Positions 26,061 to 34,747 of a stretch of 64,000 nt of DNA are shown piece by piece. The position numbers were made by a program, and so were the translations under genes. The stretch comes from Bacillota bacterium (GTDB lineage Bacteria; Bacillota; Clostridia; Christensenellales; SZUA-584): assembly GCA_023390815.1 (NCBI GenBank), contig JAEWCC010000065.1, positions 111,418-175,417 on the forward strand, written 5' to 3'. A model generated the notes under the pieces. The model was not told the origin of the DNA. It searched no databases and saw only the letters and a program-made list of their open reading frames with translations. Positions within the stretch are counted from its first letter, which is position 1; every line of letters starts with the position of its first letter.

Positions 26061-26339
26061 TCAATAGCGGTCTTTCCGGGCACGGAAGCAATCGCTGCAG
26101 TATACAGGGCGTTCACCAGTCGGCTGGAAGGGAACCCGCGTCTTCACGCCGCACTCTGCGCAAGTCGCCTCAAACATGGGGCGGTCGCCTCTCCGCTGCT
26201 GCTTCTTGGCCGAACGGCACTCGGGACACCTTTTGGGTATATTCTCGAAGCCTTTCTCCTGGTAGAATTCCTGCTCGGAAGCGGTAAAGACAAATTCACA
26301 ACCACAATCCGCACACGTCAGCGTTCTGTCCTCAAACAT
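26061..26339 (-). CDS. Small zinc-ribbon protein
   Basis: A 92-residue protein with four CxxC pairs: CADC, CPEC, CAEC and CSDC, so probably two zinc sites. The middle is rich in Lys/Arg/Gln. The start at 26339 is chosen because AGGAG lies six bases upstream; an earlier in-frame ATG at 26363 has no site. Such proteins are common in Clostridia and are usually annotated only as zinc-ribbon. Nucleic-acid or protein binding is possible; nothing in the context decides it. Confidence 0.8.
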   Translation of the reverse strand: MFEDRTLTCADCGCEFVFTASEQEFYQEKGFENIPKRCPECRSAKKQQRRGDRPMFEATCAECGVKTRVPFQPTGERPVYCSDCFRARKDRY

Positions 26340-26597
26340 TTTTTCTCCTTTTTTTGTTTCCATGGTTTACAAGACGAGATGACTTTCCATACCACCGGTT
26401 AGGTTGCGGGGAACACTACGAGGTTAAGATTTTCATCAGCTTCTCTTGACCATTGTAATATAGGCGTACCCGGATGATACGGATACACGCTAAAATTATC
26501 ATAGCATTAACAAATACTTTCGTCAACACCTGCTTTTTACCGCGCTGCAGGTCTTTTACCCCTTTATGAGTACATTCCCTGCGCAGTGTCAATTCGC

Positions 26598-28442
26598 TCA
26601 GCCGGTCCCCGATGACGCCGATGCGGAAGGCGACTCGGCGGGCGGCGTTGAGGGCGATGTCGATACCGACGGGCTGGGCGTTGACGTCTCCAGGCTTGCC
26701 GGATCCAGAGCATAGATGACACCGTTGATCACAGGATACCGGTATTCCGGCCAAACATCCCGGGATATCTCTGTACCGTCTAACGAATAGATGATTTCGG
26801 TAGCCTGCGCGATGGTACCCTGACGGTTTTTGGCATGCTCGTACGGAGTATTCTCCACCGAAAGGATCGTTCCGTCCGGGCATACGAAGTTCAGCGGCTT
26901 TATAATCGTCTTGGGCACCGGAGTACCGTAGGTGCCAAGGTTCTTGGACGTATACTTCTTTATAATCTGCTGGCCGGTTGCATCCGTCAGCGGCACGCCA
27001 TAGAACTCCACCGTTACTGTGCGTGCGGTCGGGTTGTTGTACGTAACCAGGTAAACGGGCGTCGTCGCGTCGTTGCGCAGCTTTAAGTCGAGGCTGCCGG
27101 AGTTCAGCGTCGCATCCAGCCCGATTGGGACATATCCCGACGGGATCGAGTGATGATGCGATTCTACAACGTACAGGCCGGAGCGTATCGCGGCGTTGTA
27201 GGTCGTGCTGCCCAGCTGGCAGACGCCGCCGCCGTACTGCGGCGTATAGGCGCCGTTCTCAATGCCCGCAGCCTTCCGCCAGCCATACTTCTTGGCGGTG
27301 TTGACGTCTCTGGAGCCCACGATATCGTTGACAGACATCGTTCCGCCCGGCATGACCACCGTGCCGTTCAGCAGGCTCGCGATCATGTCCACGTTGTAGT
27401 TACGGTCATAATCCTTGGCGTGGCCCGAACCGCCGTAGCTGCTCGTCCACGAAGCGATCATCTGTGTCTGGTTCTTCACCTGTTCAATGGTTACCGTTGC
27501 GGGCGTAACCTCTACGGGCGCGACAATGGTTTCGTAGCTGCCGCTCTCCACCTGAGCCGTTACTGCGTCGTAGATTGCGTCGATATCGACGACGAGTCCG
27601 TCCACCTGTTCGTTGTAGATGAAACGTGCCACGTTCGCGTCGCGCTGCACGGCCTCATCCTCGTATCCACCTTTGCTGCCCTTGCGGTCGTTCCAATACT
27701 GGTAACGAAGCGGACTCGGCATTTCGGCGTCCGAAAGGCGGACGAATTCGGGGAATTTGGTATATTCCTTACCCTTTGAAATAACAGTGCAATAGTCAAT
27801 GATATCGTCGAGTTCCGGCGTGTACGGGGTATATGTTACCGTACCGTCCTCGTTTTCGGTCTTCGAAAAGCCCCAGGGCGCAAACGTCGCGCTTGCGTCA
27901 ATCGGCGGCGTGTCCAGCTGAGATTTGAGCGTCGTGAGCGCGGTTCTCAGCGCTGTTTCGTCATAGTGTACCGTCACGGGGAGATCGACGCCTTTTTCTT
28001 TCGCGTCGTTCGCCGCTTTAAGGCGCTCGTCGAAGCTGCCCGTGCGGCCGTATGCGATCGCCTGCTCTATCACGGTTTCATAGTCCGTAAACAATGCAAA
28101 ATCCTGTGCGGTAAACGGCATCAATTCGCCGTTGACGTCAATGTTGATATTGACATCGCCCAGCAGCTTGTCCGACAGCGTTGCGGTCGCGGCAAGCGCT
28201 TCGTCCCGTGTCATACCCGAGATATCGATTCCGCCTACCTTGACGCCCTGCATCACGGTGCCGAACTCGACCACGCGCTGCGCGGAATCTTCGCCCGTCC
28301 CGGAGCTCAGCAGCAGCACTGCGCTTACCGCAAGCGCCACAAGCAGCACCCCGCCCGATATGAGCAGGAACAATTTATTTCTTCCGCCGCGCTTTTTCGG
28401 TCCCACACCCGGCCCTTCAACGGCGCTTCTTAAAACACTCAT
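26598..28442 (-). CDS. VanW family protein 1 with extracellular peptidoglycan-binding-like region
   Basis: A 614-residue, single-pass protein: a basic cytoplasmic N-terminus, a transmembrane helix at about 23-45, then two repeats of the PG_binding_4/YoaR type (GVKVGGIDISGMTRDEAL and a second near 290), and the VanW domain from about residue 330, with the signature GGGVCQLGSTTYNAAIRSGL. It ends in a Ser/Pro/Thr tail typical of wall-exposed proteins. GGAGG precedes the start. VanW domains are widespread in Firmicutes without vancomycin resistance, and no van genes are nearby. It has its own promoter and is one of three tandem paralogues. Confidence 0.9.
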   Translation of the reverse strand: MSVLRSAVEGPGVGPKKRGGRNKLFLLISGGVLLVALAVSAVLLLSSGTGEDSAQRVVEFGTVMQGVKVGGIDISGMTRDEALAATATLSDKLLGDVNINIDVNGELMPFTAQDFALFTDYETVIEQAIAYGRTGSFDERLKAANDAKEKGVDLPVTVHYDETALRTALTTLKSQLDTPPIDASATFAPWGFSKTENEDGTVTYTPYTPELDDIIDYCTVISKGKEYTKFPEFVRLSDAEMPSPLRYQYWNDRKGSKGGYEDEAVQRDANVARFIYNEQVDGLVVDIDAIYDAVTAQVESGSYETIVAPVEVTPATVTIEQVKNQTQMIASWTSSYGGSGHAKDYDRNYNVDMIASLLNGTVVMPGGTMSVNDIVGSRDVNTAKKYGWRKAAGIENGAYTPQYGGGVCQLGSTTYNAAIRSGLYVVESHHHSIPSGYVPIGLDATLNSGSLDLKLRNDATTPVYLVTYNNPTARTVTVEFYGVPLTDATGQQIIKKYTSKNLGTYGTPVPKTIIKPLNFVCPDGTILSVENTPYEHAKNRQGTIAQATEIIYSLDGTEISRDVWPEYRYPVINGVIYALDPASLETSTPSPSVSTSPSTPPAESPSASASSGTG

Positions 28443-28478
28443 TAAATTTCCTCCAGATTTCCATGGTCAGCTTAGGTT

Positions 28479-28512
28479 ATCATACAATAAAATGAATAGG
28501 TTGTAAACAACC
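28479..28512 (-). promoter_or_regulatory. Promoter of VanW gene 1 with a palindrome over the -35
   Basis: On the minus strand, TTTACA (28507-28502), 17 bases, TATGAT (28484-28479). GGTTGT-AA-ACAACC, a perfect 6-base inverted repeat at 28499-28512, lies across the -35 and could be a repressor site. Confidence 0.6.
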
Positions 28513-28599
28513 GCTTCAATGATAAGACAAGAATCAACCAAATTTTAAAATTCATTTACATTCTATTTGCACCTTGCGCATCGCTCCATTTCCCATTTG

Positions 28600-30318
28600 T
28601 TACGATGCAGATGGCCCTGGCGGCTCCGAAGTCGTCGGCCCGCTTTCAGGATAGTTGCAGTATATCCCCCCTTTGATCGGTTCATAGTAATGATACTCAA
28701 ACTTCTCTCCTTCGCTCGAACCGAACTGTGTGCCGTCCGCCTTATAGTAATGCCGGTAAGACTGCACCTTGCGGCCCGGACGCGCGTCCGCGTAATGGAC
28801 AGCCGTGTTCTTGGGTATCGGCTCACCGGCGGGCGTCTCGGTCTGGTTATAATATGTTCTGGTGGATGCGGAGCCGTACCGGCCAAGATCGTCGAACGTA
28901 TAGCTCAGGATCACATCGCCGTACTCTGGGTGCACCACGGTCTGGCCGTAGATTTCTACCGTCACGCACTCCTCTGCCCGGTTCAAATACGACACGATGT
29001 AAAACGGCGTTGTGCAGTGGTTAAGCAGCTTTAAATCCGGACCTTTGGGCGGGGAGCTGATCGTCGCGTCCAGTCCGAGCGGGATGTACTGCGAAATGAT
29101 CGAATGGTGTGTCCAGCTGGTCACCTCAATGCCCCACTTATAGTCGCTTTCGTTTTCCGTATAGAATATCCCCGAGCGGATCGAGGCGTTGAAAAGTGTA
29201 CTGGATATCTGGCAAACACCGCCGCCCGGCTGTTTGGCATAGCCGCCGTCCGTGATGCCGTCGGCATCCCGCCATCCGTTTTCTTTCGACCGGACTCCCG
29301 CGAGCGCGTTGATAGACCACTCCACGCCTGGCTCCAGGATCACGCCGTTGATGATGCCGCTCATCTTCCCTACGTTATATACACGGTTCTTGGTGTCGTG
29401 GTTCCGGTAGCTTGACGTCCATGACGATACGAGCTGCGTCTGTGATTTCAAGGTTTCTACCGTGATTGTGGGTTCCGTAACCGTTACCTTCGCCGTGATG
29501 GCGGCAAGGTCGTGATTTTGCAGACCGAGCTGTATCTGTGCGGCCAGGTCGGTTAAGTCCACGTCGATACCCGTCTGTTCGCTGGTATAATAGAACCGGG
29601 AAATATATGCGTCCTTGGGGATATTCTTTCCGTCTCCGGTTTCGTAATGATCGTCGTTATAATATTCGTAGCGCAGTGGATTCGGATATTCGTCAGCCGA
29701 CAGCATCACAAGCTGCGGCTCGCCGTTTGCTTCCTTATTGTAAGTAGCCGGGTCGTAAGGGGTGCCGTCCGCGAAGTGCCCATTCGGCGTAAACGTAGCG
29801 GTCGCTTCCAGCGGTTCCGTGCAGAGCCGGGGCTTCAGTGCAGTCAGCGCGGCCGAAAGCTGCGCGTCATCCGCCACAACCTCCACCGGGAAATCGGCAC
29901 CGGTCTCTCTGGCCTTATTCGCGGCTGCGAGGCGCGCGTCAAAGTCTCCGGTGCGCCCGTAGGCAAACGCCTCGTCGATCATAAGCGTATAGTTGGTCGT
30001 AAGCGCGAGATCCTCCGCGCTCAGCGTTTTGACCTCGCCTGCCACATCGACGTCAAAATTAGCCTCCGCCAGCGTCCGGGCCGACAGATCGGCGGTGGCG
30101 GCCAGCGCCTCCTCCTTCGTCATGCCCGATATATCCACGCCGCCAACGGAAACGCCTTTGAGCGCCGTGCCCAGTTCAAACACGCGCTGGGTGTCGTCAG
30201 CCGAACCCGCGCTGCTCAGCAGCAGGATGGCGCATACCGCAAGCACTGCGACGAGCACGCCGCCCCCGATCATCAGGAATACCCGGTTCCTTCCCTTGAT
30301 TTTCGTACCTTCCGCCAT
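28600..30318 (-). CDS. VanW family protein 2
   Basis: A 572-residue paralogue of its two neighbours with the same order of parts: a basic N-terminus, a transmembrane helix at about 11-33, PG_binding_4-type region (GVSVGGVDISGMTKEEAL), VanW domain with GGGVCQISSTLFNASIRSG, and a C-terminal G5-like/beta-rich part. It is clearly homologous to protein 1 (GRTGDFDARL versus GRTGSFDERL) but diverged along its length. GGAGGAGG precedes the start. A terminator lies between it and VanW gene 3, so the genes may be separately transcribed. Confidence 0.9.
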   Translation of the reverse strand: MAEGTKIKGRNRVFLMIGGGVLVAVLAVCAILLLSSAGSADDTQRVFELGTALKGVSVGGVDISGMTKEEALAATADLSARTLAEANFDVDVAGEVKTLSAEDLALTTNYTLMIDEAFAYGRTGDFDARLAAANKARETGADFPVEVVADDAQLSAALTALKPRLCTEPLEATATFTPNGHFADGTPYDPATYNKEANGEPQLVMLSADEYPNPLRYEYYNDDHYETGDGKNIPKDAYISRFYYTSEQTGIDVDLTDLAAQIQLGLQNHDLAAITAKVTVTEPTITVETLKSQTQLVSSWTSSYRNHDTKNRVYNVGKMSGIINGVILEPGVEWSINALAGVRSKENGWRDADGITDGGYAKQPGGGVCQISSTLFNASIRSGIFYTENESDYKWGIEVTSWTHHSIISQYIPLGLDATISSPPKGPDLKLLNHCTTPFYIVSYLNRAEECVTVEIYGQTVVHPEYGDVILSYTFDDLGRYGSASTRTYYNQTETPAGEPIPKNTAVHYADARPGRKVQSYRHYYKADGTQFGSSEGEKFEYHYYEPIKGGIYCNYPESGPTTSEPPGPSAS

Positions 30319-30342
30319 GGTTTTCCCTCCTCCGTTACGAAT

Positions 30343-30370
30343 AAAAACGCGCGGAAAAAACCCCCGCGCG
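30343..30370 (-). terminator. Terminator between VanW genes 3 and 2
   Basis: On the minus strand, CGCGCGG pairs with CCGCGCG across GGGTTTTTT and is followed by TTTTTATT. Confidence 0.8.
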
Positions 30371-30395
30371 CACCTTTTTTATTAACCCGCCCGGC

Positions 30396-31913
30396 TCAGC
30401 CTCCGGTCTTGCTGTCCACGGTCAGCGGATTCGGCCCGTTCACATACGTGACGCCCTGAAACGCCCTGTATGTGTCTTTGGAAAAGAATTCGGATTTGAC
30501 GAGATTGCCCGCCTCGTCATAATACTGTTTCCAAACCTCCCACGTCTGCCCGGGGCGCGATGTAATCCATTCAACCGACTTGCCCGCCGGGATATCATTG
30601 CCATCCGGATCTTTAGCCGAGTCGTAGTGAAAATCGGTAGCCGGTGCTTTTTCCGAACCCACCTGGATCGTTACGAAATCCACCTTGTAGCCATGCGCAA
30701 GCGGCGGACCATAAACCTCGATCGTAAGTTCCTCTTTTTCCTCATCTGTAAAAGCCGCGAGGTAAACCGGCATGTCGAACGGATTGGCCAGCCGCAGGTC
30801 CTTCGTACCCGCGGACTCCTCCGCTCCCTCCGATATATAATTAATCGTAGCATCCAGTCCCTCAGGCACATAGGTAGAGGGCCAGCTGTGGATATACCGT
30901 TTGACGATGGTCAGCTCCGCGCGAATCGCGGCGTTATAGAGAGTTCCCGATACCTGGCAGACGCCGCCGCCGAATTGATCTTCGTAGCGTCCGTTGGTAA
31001 TGCCGTGCGCCTCTCCCCAGCCCATCGTTTTTGCCGTCTGGGCGTTGCGCGGGCCTGCCGCCGCGTTGATCGACCACGTCTCCCCCGGCTGTATCACGGT
31101 GCCGTTGACAATACCCGCCATGATCCGAATGTTCGTGACGCGATCCTTCGGACTATCTTCAAACGATGTGGTGATGGCGCTTAAAAGCTGCGTATTGGCT
31201 TTGAGCTCCTCCACATCGATCTTGGGATTGGTCAGTATTGCGGGAGCCTCAACGCTCGCGTAGTTGCCGCTGTTGATATTGCTGCAAATGAGCTCAGCCA
31301 ACCCGGCTGCGTCGACATCCACGCCCACTACCTCGTCGATATAGGTGAAACGCCCTTCTCCCATCACGTCATCGGAAATCTGCAGCGTAGCGTCCTTGGG
31401 CATTACGTCGAGCGTGGTGGTCTTAAGCTCGGCGACCTTTGCCGTTACCAGAGAGATGTCGCCGTACGGGGTCAGCTCGAAATTCTTGCTGCCTGTATCA
31501 TCCAGGTCCTTGCGTTGCGCGCCCGCTTCACTGCCATACTGACCGTACAGCATCGCTTCCTCCAGCACAGGCAGCATGTTCGAGGTGACACCCAGCTGCG
31601 CCGCGGTCAATGTGTATTCCTGATTGCCCGCTGTGAACGTATAACTGAAGTTATCCTCCACTTGCTTGCCCAGTGCCTTAAGCTGCGCATTCGCTGCCGC
31701 TTCGTCGTAGGTCAGGCCCGAGATATCCACTCCGGCCACAGAAATACCCTTCAGGTATGTATGGTCAGCGATAAACGCGTTTTCTCTCTCCTCGCTCGTG
31801 GCTCCGCCGCCCGCCAGCATGATGATGAGCACCACGATCAGCGCCACAACCAAAACACCCAGCGCCAGCAGCAACCGCTTCATCAGTTCCGTATTGGCAG
31901 CCTTCCTCGGCAT
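30396..31913 (-). CDS. VanW family protein 3
   Basis: A 505-residue member of the tandem set: a transmembrane helix at about 11-34, the repeat GISVAGVDISGLTYDEAAA, a second region near 205, and the VanW domain with GGGVCQVSGTLYNAAIRAEL. It lacks the Ser/Pro tail of protein 1. AAGGAG lies upstream of the ATG. It is the most upstream of the three in the direction of transcription and has a hairpin in its 5' leader. Its job is presumably at the cell wall; no substrate is known. Confidence 0.9.
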   Translation of the reverse strand: MPRKAANTELMKRLLLALGVLVVALIVVLIIMLAGGGATSEERENAFIADHTYLKGISVAGVDISGLTYDEAAANAQLKALGKQVEDNFSYTFTAGNQEYTLTAAQLGVTSNMLPVLEEAMLYGQYGSEAGAQRKDLDDTGSKNFELTPYGDISLVTAKVAELKTTTLDVMPKDATLQISDDVMGEGRFTYIDEVVGVDVDAAGLAELICSNINSGNYASVEAPAILTNPKIDVEELKANTQLLSAITTSFEDSPKDRVTNIRIMAGIVNGTVIQPGETWSINAAAGPRNAQTAKTMGWGEAHGITNGRYEDQFGGGVCQVSGTLYNAAIRAELTIVKRYIHSWPSTYVPEGLDATINYISEGAEESAGTKDLRLANPFDMPVYLAAFTDEEKEELTIEVYGPPLAHGYKVDFVTIQVGSEKAPATDFHYDSAKDPDGNDIPAGKSVEWITSRPGQTWEVWKQYYDEAGNLVKSEFFSKDTYRAFQGVTYVNGPNPLTVDSKTGG

Positions 31914-31936
31914 TTAGACGGATCTCCTTTCCCCAA

Positions 31937-31953
31937 TGCCGCACGTTGCGGCA
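31937..31953 (-). promoter_or_regulatory. Leader hairpin of VanW gene 3
   Basis: TGCCGCA and TGCGGCA pair perfectly around three bases, about 25 bases upstream of the start and before the ribosome binding site. There is no T run, so it is probably an mRNA-stability element or part of an operator. Confidence 0.4.
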
Positions 31954-32035
31954 CCCTAAAGATATAATATTTAAAGCCGCATGTAAACAGCTTCCTGTCA
32001 AACGTCATATTTTTTACATATATAGTCACGGTTGC

Positions 32036-32434
32036 TTAAAGGTTGCTTTGCACAAGCTTAACATATACGCGGCGGTTGCGCGGGCCATCGTACTCGCAGA
32101 AATAAATACTCTGCCATGTGCCAAGGCAAAGCGCGCCGTGTTCAAATATTACATTGATTGAAGCGCCCGTCATGAGCGCTTTGGTATGTGCGTCCGAATT
32201 GCCTTCGGCATGGGCAAATCCGGTGTTCGGGATGGCGCGCTCCAGCGCGAAAAGAAGATCCCGCCTGACGTCAGGATCCCCGTTTTCGTTGATTGTAATA
32301 CCGGCGGTGGTGTGCGGCACAAAAACGCATGCAATGCCGATGTCCGCGCCGCTTTCCTTCACCGCCCCGGCCACCTGCCGCGTAATGTCCACCATCTCAC
32401 AGCGCTTATTCGTTTTTACCGGAAATTCCTTCAC
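32036..32434 (-). CDS. YjbQ family protein (UPF0047)
   Basis: A 132-residue, single-domain beta-sandwich protein. The conserved metal/active-site segments VPHTTAGITINENGDPDV and GNSDAHTKA are intact. The family has been linked to secondary thiamine-phosphate synthase activity, but its main role is unsettled. It starts with GTG, with AAGGGAG just upstream, and overlaps the end of rex by 29 bases in another frame, so the two are co-transcribed. Confidence 0.9.
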   Translation of the reverse strand: MKEFPVKTNKRCEMVDITRQVAGAVKESGADIGIACVFVPHTTAGITINENGDPDVRRDLLFALERAIPNTGFAHAEGNSDAHTKALMTGASINVIFEHGALCLGTWQSIYFCEYDGPRNRRVYVKLVQSNL

Positions 32435-33071
32435 GCTGCTCCCTTAAGTGATAAGACAGAATGTACAGGCTGTCGCTCATGTGAACGTTTTCCACGACCT
32501 TGCCTTCCGGCACGGCCACATCCACCGGCGCAAAGTTCCATATGGCCGAAACGCCAAGAGATAAGAGCATGTCCGCCATATGCTGCGCAAACGGTTTGGG
32601 AACAGCCAGTATGCCGATATCGACCGGGTTGCGCTGAAGACTCTCGGACAGCCGGTTCATGGACTGTACCTGAATGCCGCCGAAAACCTGACCGACCACA
32701 TCCTCATCGGCGTCGAAAGCAGCGACGATATGGTATCCCTCGTCGGCAAACCGCCGGTAACCCAGCAACGCCTGCCCGATATTGCCCGCGCCCACCAGTA
32801 CGGCCTTGTAGCCAACACCTATGCCGAGTATTCCTTTAATCTCCTGCTTCAGCCGTTTGACGAGATAGCCGTATCCCTGCTGGCCAAAGCCGCCGAAACA
32901 GTTCAGATCACGGCGGATTTGGGACGCGTTGAGCCCCATCTCCTTGCTCATGCGGGAGGACGAAACGCGCTCAATCCCCATCATCTCCAGCTCGACAAGG
33001 TACCGGTAATATTTTGGCAGCCTGTGCACTACCGCCTCGGATACGCGGCTGTCTTGATACTTATCCTGCAT
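32406..33071 (-). CDS. rex: Redox-sensing transcriptional repressor Rex
   Basis: Senses the NADH/NAD+ ratio and represses fermentation and respiration genes when NAD+ is high. The N-terminal winged helix has the near-invariant ASQIRRDLNCFGGFGQQGYGY. The Rossmann domain has VGAGNIGQALL, and a C-terminal swapped helix follows. I chose the ATG at 33071 (222 residues) because GGAGG lies six bases upstream; the in-frame TTG at 33083 is before that box. It is likely to control fermentative genes such as adhE elsewhere on the chromosome. Confidence 0.95.
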   Translation of the reverse strand: MQDKYQDSRVSEAVVHRLPKYYRYLVELEMMGIERVSSSRMSKEMGLNASQIRRDLNCFGGFGQQGYGYLVKRLKQEIKGILGIGVGYKAVLVGAGNIGQALLGYRRFADEGYHIVAAFDADEDVVGQVFGGIQVQSMNRLSESLQRNPVDIGILAVPKPFAQHMADMLLSLGVSAIWNFAPVDVAVPEGKVVENVHMSDSLYILSYHLREQREGISGKNE

Positions 33072-33091
33072 ATTCGCCTCCAATCCTCTGT

Positions 33092-33120
33092 ATTATATCA
33101 TGAACGCTTCATATATTAAA
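33092..33120 (-). promoter_or_regulatory. rex promoter
   Basis: On the minus strand, TGATATAAT (extended -10, TATAAT at 33097-33092) with TTTAAT 17 bases upstream. A small inverted repeat, ATGAA-CGC-TTCAT, lies in the spacer (33100-33112). No Rex-type TTGTTAA palindrome is present. Confidence 0.5.
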
Positions 33121-33186
33121 ACATTTCTTTGATAAAAAAATCACTATCGATATTTCCGATAAACGCGTTCGCATCTGTGCCCCTTT

Positions 33187-33216
33187 TTGACAGAAGCGGC
33201 AAAGCGGGGGTATAAT
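33187..33216 (+). promoter_or_regulatory. Strong sigma-A promoter of the S41 protease leader
   Basis: Perfect TTGACA (33187-33192), 18 bases, perfect TATAAT (33211-33216). The coding start is 277 bases further on, leaving a long untranslated leader. Confidence 0.85.
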
Positions 33217-33222
33217 ATAAAC

Positions 33223-33428
33223 AGCGCATGACCGGCTTTCATCGCGAGTCTGCCGTTTTTCGGCGGCATCCGAAAACTGAAAGCTCATCGGCTGCAACGC
33301 CGCAGAACCAAGTGAAGGCACCGGCAGCAAAAGGTCCTCGCCATCGGGCGTGCGTGGCACCATGCGGCGCATGAAACCGGAACGCAAGCCCTCCTTTGCG
33401 CGGCGCGCGATGGAAGGCTTTTTATTTA
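33223..33428 (+). promoter_or_regulatory. Structured leader RNA with competing antiterminator and terminator
   Basis: No convincing reading frame lies here. A long helix closes the leader: CCGG-c-TTTCAT (33232-33242) pairs with ATGAAACCGG (33371-33380). Near the end, GGGC-g-TGCG (33346-33354) can pair with CGCA-a-GCCC (33383-33391). The 7-base TGGCACC (33355-33361) directly after the first arm matches the T-box bulge TGGNACC. The second arm overlaps the 5' side of a good terminator, so the two structures exclude each other. T-box membership is uncertain: no stem I or specifier was identified, and A2 is separated from A1 by ten bases. Confidence 0.5.
33386..33427 (+). terminator. Leader terminator upstream of the S41 protease gene
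   Basis: AAGCC-c-TCC pairs with GGA-a-GGCTT, with an inner GCGC/GCGC stem, followed by TTTTTATTT. It lies between the promoter and the gene, so it must be read through for protease expression. Confidence 0.75.
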
Positions 33429-33492
33429 TGCTGAATAATCGGGGATAGCGCACACATACCTATATCCGTACGGACTTAACCGGAGGTAGCAC

Positions 33493-34671
33493 ATGAAAAG
33501 ATCTCACGCCGCAACGCTGGCGGCAATCGTATGCGTCGTCAGTGTACTGATCACATTCTTCGTCACCAAAAGTTTTTACGAGCCCTCGCTCAGCGGCGAG
33601 GCTTTGCCTATTTCCGAATTTGCCAATGTAGAGCGGATCATCGACAATTATTATCTGCGTGATTACGATATGGAGGATGTGCAGTACGCAGGCCTTAAAG
33701 CCATGGTCGCGTCGCTTCATGACCCGTACAGCTCTTATTATACGCCCGAAGAGTATAAAGCGCTCACACAGGACCTTTCCGGCGAATATTACGGTCTCGG
33801 CATGGTGATCGCAGTGGATGAAGAGACCGGCCTTGCGGAGGTTCAATACTTTATGGAGGGTTCCTCCGCGCAAGCGGCGGGCATCCGTGCGGGCGACCTC
33901 ATCATCAGCATCGACGGCGAGGACGTGACCGGTAAAACGCTGCACGAAATCGGCGTACTTTGCATGGGGGAAAACGGCGAGCCCATCTCCATCGGTGTGA
34001 AGCGCGGTGACGATACGCTGACCTTTGACTTAAAGCGCGGGGAGATCTCCCGCGATATGATCACGTATAAAATGCTTGATAACAACGTCGGCTATATGAG
34101 CATCGTACAGTTCGGAGGCAACTGCGAGGCGCTTTTCGACGATGCGATGGCCTTCTTCAAGGAGAACAAGGCGGAGGGTATCGTGATCGACCTGCGCAAC
34201 AATCCGGGCGGATATCTCGACGTCGTTGTGGATGTACTCGATACGCTGTTGCCCGAGGGTACGCTGGTATATACCGAGGATAAGAAAGGCAACCGTGAAA
34301 CCTATTCGAGCAATGCCTCCTGCATCGAGACTCCCATCGTGCTCATCGTCAACGGCAATACCGCCTCGGCCGCCGAAATATTCGCGGGCGCCGTGCAGGA
34401 TTATAACTGGGGCGCGGTGGTGGGCACCACGACTTACGGCAAAGGCGTTGTGCAAAATGTAATCCCGATCGAAACGACGGGCGCGGGTATCAAGATCACC
34501 TCGTCGCAATACTTTACGCCCAAAGGCCGCAGCATAGACGGCAACGGCATCTACCCCGACGTCTATGTCGGTATCCAGCAGGAGTTTATCAGCGATCCGA
34601 CCCGTTACAGCTTCGACGAGGATGCGCAGGTACTAAAGGCGCTCGAAGTGCTCCAGCAGGAAATGGGCTGA
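33493..34671 (+). CDS. S41 family carboxy-terminal processing peptidase (CtpA/CtpB-like)
   Basis: Membrane-anchored serine protease of 392 residues. An N-terminal helix (about 7-27) places the rest outside the cell. The PDZ domain (about 95-185) contains GLGMVIAVD and AGIRAGDLIISIDGEDV. The catalytic core has Ser292 in NGNTASAAEIFAG, Lys317 in TYGKGVVQ and Gln321, with the same Ser-Lys spacing as known Ctp enzymes. GGAGG precedes the start. Relatives process signalling and wall proteins, for example in sporulation; the target here is unknown. Confidence 0.93.
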   Translation: MKRSHAATLAAIVCVVSVLITFFVTKSFYEPSLSGEALPISEFANVERIIDNYYLRDYDMEDVQYAGLKAMVASLHDPYSSYYTPEEYKALTQDLSGEYYGLGMVIAVDEETGLAEVQYFMEGSSAQAAGIRAGDLIISIDGEDVTGKTLHEIGVLCMGENGEPISIGVKRGDDTLTFDLKRGEISRDMITYKMLDNNVGYMSIVQFGGNCEALFDDAMAFFKENKAEGIVIDLRNNPGGYLDVVVDVLDTLLPEGTLVYTEDKKGNRETYSSNASCIETPIVLIVNGNTASAAEIFAGAVQDYNWGAVVGTTTYGKGVVQNVIPIETTGAGIKITSSQYFTPKGRSIDGNGIYPDVYVGIQQEFISDPTRYSFDEDAQVLKALEVLQQEMG

Positions 34672-34747
34672 AAGGCGGGTTCTATTTGTGTTTTGACCGC
34701 AAATACGGTATGATAAGCGCACCAAAGATTAACCAGGAGCTGACCAT

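Noticed and set aside
26416..26883. A 155-codon minus-strand frame overlapping the 3' end of VanW gene 1
   Set aside because: Most of it lies in another frame of the VanW gene, the remainder is A+T-rich intergenic DNA, and there is no recognisable motif.
26598..31913. Vancomycin-resistance locus
   Set aside because: Only VanW-type domains are present; there is no VanA/B ligase, VanH, VanX, VanS or VanR gene nearby.
33228..33374. A 48-codon plus-strand frame in the S41 protease leader
   Set aside because: No ribosome binding site, low-complexity basic translation, and the region is better explained as structured RNA.
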